A DNA stretch of 64,000 nt from Hsuehochloa calcarea. Taxonomy: Eukaryota; Streptophyta; Magnoliopsida; Poales; Poaceae. Within the stretch, counting starts at the first letter, position 1. Every line of letters begins with the position of its first letter. Below are positions 12,140 to 23,933 of this stretch, piece by piece. A program made the translations under genes and the position numbers. The stretch lies in assembly GCA_036346395.1 (NCBI GenBank), contig CM070606.1, positions 13,564,915 through 13,628,914 of the forward strand, written 5' to 3'. The notes beneath the pieces were generated by a model. The model saw nothing but the letters and a program-made list of their open reading frames with translations. It was not told the DNA's origin and did no database searches.

Positions 12140-13872
12140 TGTGGATTTCATGGGGATATGCTCCAGATCTTAGGATGATGTGACAATTGGCAATGGCGTT
12201 TACGGTTTGTCGCTTCACGCGTTTTCGACAAAGTTACTGAGCTTATCGCTCAGGGCGGTCCGACCGGTCCTGCACGGCGGTCCGACCGGTCCCATATCGG
12301 TCGGACCGGCCATCCTGGGCGGTCGGACCGGCGATGACCAAAAGTGTTCAAATCGAGTGGGCCAAAATAGGTGTTGTAGACAAGCAGGGATCCCAATGCA
12401 CTTGGTCTCATGATTTTGGAGCCTCAAAGAAAAGTTCTATTGGTTTAAAGTTTCGTAAGGTTTCGGATTTTGGGAGCTTGAATTTCGTTAAGTCTCAGGC
12501 GGTCCGACCGCTCATTGTGGAGCGGTCCGACCGCCATGGGCGGTCCGACCGCTCACCGAGCGGTCAGACCGATCGACTTGAACGCCGCCAACTTCGTGGC
12601 AATGTTGATTGGTTAGGTCAAAGTCATTGGTATCGTGGCATATGGTTTGCATGATGCATGTTTTGACTAACATGGGTCAAGTTGTGAAGAACTTGTTCCC
12701 GAATTCGTGTTTGCTTGTCCGTGGTTGTGCAGTTGCTTGGTGGTCAACGACGGTCAACGGCGAGGAGAATCGACTAGACTTGAAGAGTTGAGGTCCGTAA
12801 CGATCGACGATGCGGGTGAGGTCAACGACTCAAGCGTGACACAAGATGGACAAGGGTGACCTATTGGCGAATCCATGACGCATGGTGAAGCGGTTTAGGT
12901 CAAAAGGTTAAAGACGGCGCTATGCGCGTGCGTGTGTGACCCGCTTGTTAGTGGGCCTTAACGGAGCCCAATGGAGTCAAACCCTAGGAGTCTAGGCCCC
13001 ACTATAAATAGGGGAGGTGGTGGTCGCACCATCAAGCTCTCTCTCTCTCGCCTCTTTTGTTGCAAAACCCTAATTGGCTTAGGGAGTTGAGGTGGAGGCT
13101 AGGGCTCTTTATGGTTTGAGGAGAATTTCGTGATCTTGGATTGACCACCGATCCATGATGGCGTGGTGTAATCCAAATGACGATCACGTTCTTAATCAAT
13201 GCAAGGTTTGCTTGAGATAAGTCTCTTTCGCTCTTGCTTTCAATTTTGTGATTTTAGGGCTTTCTTTGATCCACGAGTTTTTGATTGATTCTTTCACGTG
13301 GATTAGCTTGTCGTGATGTGTGGGAACCCATCTAGGATCAATTTGATCATCAATCACCCACGAGCAAGCGATTGGATCTAGTTTTCACTTTTGCCCGCTT
13401 TTGCACCCTTCTTCAATCAGATCGTAAAAGATATTTGTTCGTCCAAGAATTATCATAATTGTTGATTGAATAGGTCCTTAATATCATAGAGAAGGTGTGT
13501 GCAAAGTTTCGTGAAGTTTGGAGTTGAGAATCAAAAGTTAGACCTAATTGCAACTTCGCCATCGGGCCGTTTTTATCTGCTCGAGCCTCGCGGTCGGACC
13601 GCCCCACACCGAGGTCGACCGATTTTGGTGCCGGTCCGATCACCCAGATATAACAATCGGACCGGCCACCGCCACCGTTAAGATTTGATTCTTGCTGATT
13701 TTTGTCGCATTGCTTAGAGGTTTAATTGGATTCAATACTAGTCTTCCGCTGTACTGATATATTGATCTTCATAGCTTCATCATAGCTATTGGAGTGAAAT
13801 TGTGTTGAATTCATATTTTGTTAAAAGTGAGCGTGTTCCTATTCACCCCCTCTAGTCGCTTTTCGTCCAACA
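12140..13872 (+). repeat. Shared LTR between copies 2 and 3
   Basis: A complete LTR starting TGTGGATTTC and ending CCAACA, 1733 bp. It follows the purine tract of copy 2 and precedes the primer site of copy 3, so it serves as 3' LTR of one and 5' LTR of the other. Palindrome clusters lie at about 12255-12333, 12499-12570 and 13590-13670. Confidence 0.92.
13003..13010 (+). promoter_or_regulatory. LTR TATA box (shared LTR)
   Basis: TATAAATA in the same context as at 6575. This LTR would drive copy 3. Confidence 0.75.
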
Positions 13873-16800
13873 GTGGTATCGAGCCCTGTTAGTTCAATCT
13901 TGATCTTAACCGGTCACCGAACTTTGGCGATGGATAGATTCACTACAAAACCGCATATGTTCAATGGACAAGACTATGCCTATTGGAAGAATCGTATGCA
14001 CAGTATTCCTTGAGAGTGAGGGACAAGCTTTGTGGGATGTTGTTCGATCCCCGCTCATTATTCCTGAGGTTGAAACTCCTGCTTCTGTGGTTCTTTTGGC
14101 TAACAACAACAAGGCCAAGAATCTTTTATATGGTGCGCTTGGTAGACAAGAATATGATAGGATTTGCAATTTTGCGACTGCGCATGAGATTTGGAACACT
14201 CTCGAAACATATCATGAGGGTTCGTCTTAAATTAAGAAAGTGCGCCAAACAATCTATAAGCGTGATTATAACAAATTTGAGATGCGCCCCGAGAGAGCAT
14301 CGATGATATTTTCACTGCTTTAATAAAGTGATTAATCAAATGAAAGTCGTTGATATTGAATATTCTCAATCTGAAATGCCACCCACCTCTTGGCCGCAAT
14401 CAACACCAAGGAGTGGGAGATGAAGGCTACTGCTATAGAAGAGAATGTTGATCTTTCAAGTCTTACTTTAGAATTGCTTTATAGTAAACTCAAGACTCAT
14501 GAAATTAAAAGAGTTGATCATCCCAAGAAAGATAATTTAGCTTTGGTAGCGCATCCTCTCAAAAAGGCTTTTGATGACTCTTTTGAATCTTCTTCTCGAT
14601 TTTCATTTGCTTGTTTATCTGCTATTCATGAAGAGGAGCTTGAGAATATCCCTGAGGTTGAGTTAGCCCTTTTAGCTAAAAAATTCACACGGGCTTACTA
14701 TAATGTGAGAAATAAAAGAGAGGTGGTCCTTACATTTGCTATGAGTGTGGAGAGCTTTACCACATCCGCCAATTGCCCCAAGCTAAAAGGTAAGGGTAAG
14801 CACAGGAGGAGAAGACACTTTGAAGAAGCCTCATGAGAACAACTCGAGTATGATGTTGTCAAGCTCATAAAGGCCGCCACCGGTCCTTGCCGCTTTGGAG
14901 AGCAATCCGTTAGTGATGTGGACTCCGGGAGCGAAGAGGAAAAGAAAGGGAAGGCCAAGGACTTTACTGGCATGTGCTTCATGGCTGACACCGACGACAT
15001 TGATAATGATGAGGTATCTTTTTCTTATGATGAGCTTTCTGCTAAATATAATTCTATAGTTGAGCAAGTGCTTAGTCAAGATGAAGCGCTAGAATTTGTC
15101 ATGACTAAAAATAAGAAACTAGAGTCAAAAATTGGTAAACTGAAACTAGAACTTGCAAATGTTAAGACTCTTGAACCTGATGAATGTTTATCTTGCCATG
15201 CTATGCATTCAGAAATTACCAATTTACAATCTGCTCATAATATTGCTTTACAACAACTTGAAAATGCTAGAACCGAGCTAATTGAAATTAAATCTGCTCC
15301 TTGTGAAAAATGCTTAGAGTCTAGCAAGTTGATTGCTTCTGATGTGATTGATTCTAGCCCTTGCACTTCATGCTTAGAAAAAGAACGTGAAATCAAAGAT
15401 ATCTTAGAAGCTGCTAGAGTCAAATATGCTAAGCTTAAGGACAATATTGAAAATACTACTTGTGCTTCTTGTTCTGCTCTTAAGCTTGAAATTGCTTTAT
15501 ATAAGGAGAAATCTATGGATAAAACTTGTGATGTTTGTGTTAACTTGAGAAAAGAAAATGCTTACCTTCATGATACATTAGAGAAATTTTCTAAAGGTAA
15601 GAAACAATTAAACATGATTCTTGACAAGTCTAAAACTCCTTATAAGAAGCAAGGTTTAGGATTCAATTCTTTTCAAGACAATTCAAACCCAAAAGTCATT
15701 CAAGTCTTGGAAAAGGTTTAATTGAATTCAAAACCCAACCGCAAAAACATCTTTTAAATCAGAGGTTTTGCCCAACCTTGTATTAATTCAAATGGTGCTT
15801 CTTCTAGTGGTACCAAGTACCATTGCACTTATTGCAAGAAAGGTGGGCATTTGATTGAATTCTGTTGGCATGAGGTTGAAAATGATAGAAACAATCTTGA
15901 TAGAATTTCATTCAAGCAACCTAGAGCTATTATGAGACATGGTAACACCGAAAGGAATAAACCGGATTAGGATTTTCTCACATGCTAATCATTATGTTTC
16001 TACATATTCTAATTCTCATGTTCTTCAGTCACGGCTCGATCATTGGTGGTCACCGGTCGACTGATTTGGTCGCCGGTCCGATCACAAAGACAACGCGGCC
16101 GATCACCGATGCTTTAATTCCCATGTTAACTTAAACATTGCTCATAATGAATTTTAGATGAAATCAAGGATAACACTTCGCTTTGCATACTACTCGCAGA
16201 CGTGTGTCTCAAGATCGGGTTCCCAAGTCTTGTTTAACTAACCCCAAGATCGAGACACATCGCTCTTCCGTGCCTTGATTTTTCGTGATTGCCGCGAAAG
16301 AGGAAGGACACGTGCTTTGTCAACTCCGATCGCTCACGCCATATTGCCGAGACTCAAGATGGTTCACCTCCTTCACGCGGTTGACGGGTTTCAAGCATCT
16401 CCGAGAACTTCCCATCGCCAGCCGTTAAGCTCTTATTCGTGTACTTACACTCTACTCTCTTTGTATGGCATTTGATATTCCTGTCTTTATCCTTGTCCAT
16501 TCGGGGGTTTTTCTTATCCTAATTGTGCGGGCTGTCGGCTAGATAGGAAGAGTACCTCAGGCGCTTGTCACCCACTAGATTCTTCTCTTGTATCTTGTTT
16601 TTATCCTCACCAAATCTTTAGACCCAACTAGGTTTGCCACCTTGAGAAACGAGTTAGGGGTTATTTATCCTTATGGGTTGGTTTGAGGGGGAGTTTGATC
16701 TTTTCTGATCTTTCCTTGTTCTTTTGATCTTTTATTGTTCTTTTTCTGAACTTAGTGATCTTTTTGAACTCTTTAGGTTTTTAGGCTTTTTAATTGCATC

Positions 16801-17880
16801 TCATTGTGTCATATTGCATTCATATGAAAAATCCAACAAGTGGTATGAAAAATCCAAAAAGATGCATTGTAATATAAGTCTTCCTGCTTAAATTGTGCCA
16901 AACTATTCTTACGAGACTGCTTGTCAAATGACATGAACTTGGAGATAGTTTGATGAACTGCATTTATCTCATGGGGACCGCTTGTCGAAATGACATGAAC
17001 CTCAAGATTTGTCGCCTTGTAGAAGCTTAGAAAGAGTTTGTGGATGGCTCCTAGTCCAGATCTTCTTTACTAAGATATACCTTTAATCAACTTTTGGTCA
17101 AGCTTAGGATGAGTTTGTGGATGGCTCCTAGTCCAGATCTTGTCACTAAGTTAGATCATTAGTCAACTTCAATATTCAATGCAAATGAGAAAATGTTGAC
17201 AAATGGGCGTTTACAAAATATTGAGCAAAATGATTCAATACGGGACTTGATTGACTCTTCATCGTGGTCTTTGTTAGATTTTTGATCTCACTTTGACAGT
17301 TTGACATGGCCAATTTCACTTTAGGATCCCTGTTGATGAACTTGCTGAATTTGAAGCGTTGCTTAAATTGATCAAATCTACTGCTTTACTTTTGAGCCTT
17401 TGTGCTTAGCTTTGATATATATGTCTTACCATGATCTTGCTAGCGCTGTCAGGCTTGATATGCTGTTTGTGCATTATTCGAGATACTAGCTTGTTCTTTT
17501 GGGTAATCTCCAAAGCTTCTTGTAATCAAAAAATTGAAAAATACAAAAATTGAAGCCACTCCATTGCACTTCATGCATATTCCTCTTTATGCTTCTTTTG
17601 TTTCTGCTTCTTTCTTTATTCTCTATTTGTTATCCCTGGATGAGAGTGATTCCTTGATGAATCCATTGTCAAAGGGGGAGAAGATGTGTTAAATGAAGAT
17701 ATTTCTTTGGGAGAAGATGTGTAATATTTCTTTGCTACTCTTATTTGGAGAAGATGTGTTAATGAGAAGATTGGGGGAGAAGTTTATACAAAGGGAGAAA
17801 CTGAAAATTTGAAATTTGATGATCATAGTGAGGGGGAGTTCTTGAGTTGCATTCTTATTTTGTCTTATTGAATATTCTGT
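13873..17880 (+). mobile_element. Internal region of gag-only element copy 3, 3' end lost
   Basis: Primer site at 13874-13885 (TGGTATCGAGCC), gag at 13930 to about 15990, then a shortened non-coding part. Relative to copy 2 it lacks three units of the 13-bp repeat and about 350 bp near 16880 (corresponding to about 10490-10845). Collinearity stops at about 17880, roughly 260 bp before the purine tract would be expected, so no third LTR is present. Confidence 0.85.
13930..15990 (+). pseudogene. Gag of copy 3, partly open
   Basis: ATG at 13930. Open stretches are 14390-14836 (UBN2 and the start of knuckle 1) and 14918-15721. The second is the longest view of the acidic coiled-coil part: CLSC, CEKC, CTSC, CASC and CDVC pairs between 15185 and about 15540, with 39, 20, 33 and 22 residues between their first cysteines. 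It ends at the TAA (15719-15721) common to all copies. A second CCHC knuckle follows after a 2-bp loss specific to this copy. No pol follows. Confidence 0.83.
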
Positions 17881-17888
17881 GGATATTC

Positions 17889-19174
17889 TGTGAGCATATC
17901 CTAAGATCGAAATGAGGGCAAACGAATATGGCAATGCTACACGTGTCCTCCCTCAATCTCTAGCCAAACTAACCCAATAAAAGTTCAATTTGATCAATTT
18001 ACCCAAACATTTCAATTATCCCTAATCTGGCAGTTTTACTAGAAAATTCACCAAATAAAAACCGTAAGTCCAACAGACCTGAAACCAGTGCTCATATTTT
18101 CTTAACTTAACTGGCTACAAAACTCTAGTTTATGGTAAACTCTAATTCGGCCAATACAGAGGTCTAATCATCCAATGAAAAACTATAACTGCAGTCTGTC
18201 CATAATTCAGAACAGCCCTAAAGAAAAGGCTCTAACTTTTAAACCACTGATCCAAATAAAGTGATATTTATCAGCCTGGAAACATGGTGAAATTATCTTC
18301 CTAAACCTAGTTGGGTGGCCGACCTGATTCTGAGTCTAACTAGATCAAAACCTAGGTGCAACCGACTATACCCAGAATTTCTGACAGACAGAGCAGTACG
18401 TGGTAAAACAGTCATAACTTTTAATCTACTGGGTGAAAATTCATGATCCAGGTGCCAAAAGAAAGCTAATGAAACCAGGAACAATTCTCTATAAGACACA
18501 GAGGTCCAATGCGTCCTCTACGACGCCCAAAACCGAGGTACAACGTACTGGACAGAATCGATCTATTAACAGAATCAAAACGAAACTACAAATCCAATCG
18601 GATCCTCAACTCTAATGGAATCAAACAATGAATCGGAGGTCTAATTACCCTTGTAGACCAGTAAGACGATGAAGATCCGCTGCACACGGGTCTCCCTCCC
18701 TTCTCCTCTCTTCTCTCTTCTAGGGCCGCCACCGGAAGACGCATTTAACAGCGGGGAACGGAGTTGTTGGAGAGAACCGTGAGGAGGAGCGACGGGGATC
18801 ACCGGAGTTGGCACCACCGCTGCGAGGGGGCACCAAGAGGCAGCAAGGAGGCCGGTTTGGGGGAGGAGAGGAGGCGGCCAAAGGGGGAGGGGAGGAAAGA
18901 AGTGGCGGCTAGGGTTTGGGGGAGTGGCGCCCCTTTGGCCGGCCTCTTCATGGGCTGGCCCCTCTTGGGCCTCCTGGTCGCGACACGGCCCGTGTTGACG
19001 GAAATAACAATTACCCTCCGCTGATTGGAAAATTCGACGAAAACTGATTCTTTTACTCCCTCCGACTTCTTTCTTTTTACCGATTCAGTTCCGGAAAGTT
19101 TTAAATCTCGTTTTCGAATAATATTCCCAGACATTCAAAACGGTACAATCTAGCTGGATTTAAGAGGTATTACA
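17889..19174 (-). repeat. Gypsy-type LTR fragment, minus strand
   Basis: The right end reads TGTAATACCTC on the minus strand, a common start for grass Ty3/gypsy LTRs. The content (AT-rich leader, then a GC-rich stretch near 18700-18960) resembles the solo LTR at 32847. The left end near 17889 is only approximate and I found no matching target duplication, so this is a remnant. Confidence 0.5.
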
Positions 19175-19640
19175 AATACTCCTTATACCTTACGATATAT
19201 GATGACGCTCAAGAAAGAGGAATGAGCTCACCCGACACAGAGATGACACGGCGGCGACACTCGGTGCGCGCTCTAAAGTTAAAAAAGACAAGCACGTGTT
19301 CTGAGAGCTACGGGCAAAGTCAAGAGCTCATATTAGCAAAACGAACACATCAAGCAAAGAGAGGGAGAAAGGCAAAAGAATGAGAGGATAGACCTTAGTG
19401 TACAAGAAGAAACACCGAGCTCATTTGAGCGGGTGAGAGAGAGAGGGCGGTGTTTTGATGGCCAGAGAAACGGCGAAAAGCTACGGCATCAAACGTGGAG
19501 CCTCCAATTTGGATGGCTTCGGCGGTGGAGAGATGGCATGGCAATGCATGGACAGAGGAGCGAGGGTGCAGTGCCAGCTCATGCTTGTGCCTGGAGAACT
19601 CTCAGCGGCGTTGGGAAGAAGGACCTGACAAGTGGGCCTG
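19175..19640. other. Unassigned stretch
   Basis: Between the preceding LTR fragment and the next LTR start. Moderately GC-rich, with no gene, repeat or RNA that I can recognise. Confidence 0.4.
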
Positions 19641-21475
19641 TGTAATATCCCAATTTTCTGAGCTTTAAAAATCTTTTAATTAGTTGCTAGTTGGAAAATT
19701 CACCATGTCAATTTTTATTGAATTTTCTTAAAAGCTTAATATGGACTTTTAATATCAAAATGATTTAATATGATTAATCCCAACATCAACAATTGTCAAA
19801 ACTATTTTATTTGGATTCTCTGGGCTTGGATATATTTTCCATATTTTTCTAGAATTTTTACATGTTCATTTGCTATTTTCTAATTGCTATTTGGATTTTC
19901 TGTATTTTCTTAAATAGAAAATCTGTTTAAATTCCTCTGGAACAGTGTCGGGCCGAAACACAACACAATTCCTGTGCGGCCCAACACTGTGCAGCCAAGT
20001 TCGCCCCCGCGCCCCGCCTCTCGCTGATAGGTGGTCCCTATTTGTCAGTCTCTCTCTCTCTCACCCACGCGATCCCGCCCACATCGGCTAACGCGTGGCT
20101 CCGAGCGCTGATCGGACGAGCTTCCAAGCCCGCGTCCTTCTCTCTTGTTGTCCAGTGGAGCCCACCGCTGTGTCGTCGTCTCTGACTCCGTTTCTTTTCC
20201 GTGTGAGGCAGCGCCGGTTCCACCATTACCAGAGTTCGAGCTCAAAACGGCAACACGAATTTCCCAACTAAAACCTTGGTTAATTAAAGACTTAACTTTG
20301 TGCACCATTGAACTGAGCCTTACCATACAACCACATGTCTGGTATGGGACGGGCCTAACTTAGTAGTTTATGGAATCCGGCCATTGACAACTCAGGTTGT
20401 AGGTTAGCTGTGTGATGGGTGGAGGTGTGGACTTTAAGATAGGTCACATCGCGGGATGGTTCGCCGTATCCCTGTCCAACGGTGTGTGTCGTTCCAAACG
20501 ATGTATGTATCGGTTGAACGGCATTAAAGCACATCGGGAGTGTCAATGTTTAAGATGAAGTTTCTGAAAGGTTTTGTTATGGTCAGTGCTAGCTACATTT
20601 TGTGGGTAAATTGTACAACCTCTGCAGAGTGTTTAATCAATCTATTCGAATAGCCTCGTCTGCGGTCATGAACACGCTCTGGGATTTCACACGAGGGGTA
20701 GGTTTTCGTAAAACCTTTGGGAAGAGAGCTGTGTGATCTAAGTCATATGGCTGTGTTAATAACTTGCCTAGACTGTGTGTCCTTTGTGAAATCAAAAGGT
20801 AACTTAGTATTGTTTATTTTTTTTGAATTATGTTTTCAATCTATTATCCGTATTCAATTGCAAATGTTGCATTTCTGCAAAAGAACCACAGAAGCCATTC
20901 CTTTGGAATAAGCCATCATTTATAAGTTGCATTCTGTGGTATGACTTGCGAGTACGGTTGTGTACTCATACTTGCTTCAAAACAATCAACAGAAGTGGAG
21001 GAGTCTTCGCCTGCATTTGAGGAGGAGTTTAACGAAGGTGTCGATCGTTAGGGTCTCGATCCCAGTCAGTTGCCTGTAGTGAATTGATGGGATTCCGCAG
21101 AAGTTTATTTCTATTCCGCTGCTGCTATTTTATCTATTGTCAGCCCTGCGTGGCTTAATAAATGTAAACTCGACTATAAGGTCAAAACCATTATTTGCTA
21201 TTCAAATTAGTCATTTGTCTTATTAATCGTTTTGTGTGGATCGATATTCGTCTATGTTGACACTGTATGCACTAGCGTGATCTTGGACTAGTGCAGAACA
21301 CACAAAGGGTCCAGAATTGCATTTTTGGTCCCGGCTACCTAGCTCGTTAGTGGCAGTAGCGAAGCGGTGCGAGTCGGAGTGTGGCTTAGCGAAGCAACGC
21401 AATCCGATCAAGTCAAGTAGGTCTGGTTTGTTCGCACGAGTCCAATAGTTGATTGATTTAAATTTCAAAACCTTT
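19641..21475 (+). repeat. Gypsy-type LTR A, plus strand
   Basis: Starts TGTAATATCCC. It contains the two blocks shared with the LTRs at 21480, 32020 and 43871: one around 20286-20365 (ATACAACCACATG...GGGACGGGCC) and one around 20605-20700 (ACCTCTGCAGAG...TCGAATAGCC). The right end is uncertain because an oppositely oriented LTR follows directly. Confidence 0.65.
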
Positions 21476-23933
21476 ACTTTGACCGATGGTTTAAAAATAG
21501 CAAATAAATTTACAAAAATTCTAAAAGTTTTTAGAGAGTTTCCTAAGATGACATAGAACTCATATAAATTTTATAACCATGTGGTTCATGACTTAATTAC
21601 ATATTTTAAATTCTTTTACAGAAGCTGTTAGTATAATGAATATGAATTTTTCTCAGGGTTAAGTTGAATTCTAAAAAGTTGAGAAAAACATATCTATTCA
21701 TGATAATTGTTATAATATTTGAATAAATTATTTTCCAAACGTATTTACAAGCATTTATATTAGTTTTCATTTGAAGCATCAATTTGAGTTATGAGTTTAA
21801 GTTTGATCTCAAGTTTTCAAATGCATAATTTGTGCAAAGGCTCCAAAAATAACATGTATGCTCAAGATATGCATCCTAAATTCCATTTATTACAAATGGT
21901 GTTGTGATATAGATTGAAAGCTTAATTTAACACAAATAACCATAATAGTTTAACAATTATTTTCACAAACTCGATAACCTAATTAGTTTCTTTCACACTA
22001 CATAAGTTTCCCACATAGTTGTCCTTCCCAATTATTTTATGAAAATATACCCCTCGTGTGAAATCCTTGAGCATGTCCATTACCACGGGCGCGGCTATTC
22101 GAATAGATTGATTAACACTCTACAGAGGTTGTACACTATACCCACAAGATACCATTAACTCATCATGTCTGCCATGACTCGCCATACGGAAGTATGGGAT
22201 TGAGCAATTATAACAAAACCTTTCAAAATTTTCATCTTAACAATTGACTCTCCCAATATGCATACAATGACCCCAACTCACTCACTACTGGTCCGACGAT
22301 ACCGTTGACCTAGAGACGCGAACCGCCCATAGATGTGATTTTTAGAGTACTCCATACCTCCACCCATTACTAACCTACTACCTGAGTATCCAATGTCAAT
22401 ACTCCATATCTTACTAAATTAGGCCCGTCCCATCAGGTATATGGTTGTATAGTTGTGGCTCACTTCAATGGCGCACAAAGTCAAGTCCTTAATTGACCAA
22501 GGTGAGACTACCAAAATTCTACTAGTAACCATAAATCACATTTCCCAATCACAAGTTGATCATACCACCAATCCTTTCTACTCCTCAAGCTAAATCTTTT
22601 TCCCCACCCTATTGGTTAAGTGCATCATATGCCAGCAATGAGTAATAACATACATCACATAGTCTTTTCATAACATGTTCCATAATCATTTAGTCAAGTT
22701 CATATCTTGCAACTCAAAATGATATCAACGACCCGTTGCAAGGCTAAGCATACTAATCGTGTCTAACCAATCCACGTTGGTTCTATGATAATACCAACTA
22801 ATAATTAACCAAGCTAGGGTGACAAAATATCATAGTAATACAATAGGCAAGGTGGATATAATCAAATTGTTGTTTAGCTAATACCAAAATATTTAAATAA
22901 ATACTTAAAGTAAATTGCAATAATTTGAATCAAGGTAATTTTGGAAAAACATGGTTCAACATGGTCAATGGTATAACTTGCCTTGCTATAGCAACCATGT
23001 TCTTAATTTATCTTAAATCTTCTACTTCCTTGACCTTTAGCTCCTTCGGACGATTCCAGGACTTCAACATCTAACGAGAGAGAAAATGCAAAAGAAATGT
23101 TTTTGAAAAGATGAGTCAAATAAACTCAAAATTGAATTGAATGGCACTGGAAGATAGATCTTGAATTTAGAAACTTGAATAAGTTCAAACGGAGTTCGTA
23201 TGAGAAAGAACAAGCTCTCAAAAGTTTAATCAGAAGGGAAATGCTAAAAAAGGAAAAGAGTGGGAGAAACTGACAGGTGGGACTGGCTGGAATAAAAGAA
23301 TATTTGGGAAATAAAATAATTCCAGAAAAAGACAAAGAGGGTGACATGTGGGCCACTGGTCTATAGACCAGGTCCACGAACTCGGGTCTACAGTAGACCA
23401 GGTCCACGAACTCGGGTCTACAGTGCATGGTGGATTGGGTTAACAAAACAAAGCACTAACAGGGTGGGACCATGCATCATTGACTAGATACACGGTGGGC
23501 TAAGTCCACATGGTATGGTTTAGGGTTTGGACTACCACACAAGCGATGACGTGGCTAACACGTATGTGCGGTGCTGAGCTGGCAAGGAGGTGGCAAGTGA
23601 CGTGGCAAGAAAACATGATGGTGCTCGGGGCTCGCCGACTCACCAGAACTAGTAGCTACGGCAACGCGAGTGGATGGGCAAAACAGAAATAGGGTGGCGA
23701 GGCGAAGGTGGTGACGCGGGAACGATAGTGAGCGTCGGTGGCAATCGCTAGGGCGAGCAAGAAAGCGGTGGCAGCAACGGCTTGCACGACGGCGAGGCAA
23801 TTCCAGCAATGCTCCACGGAAGGGGAGTGAAGCACCAGGTAGAATGTGGCTTGGGGATGAAGTTGGTGGTGAAGATGAAGGCGGAACTCACCATAGGATG
23901 TGCACCTGGCGGCGAAGAGCATCGGAGAGAGAG

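Noticed and set aside
17889..19174. Complete solo LTR
   Set aside because: The right end is convincing but the flanking five bases do not match and the left end is not defined.
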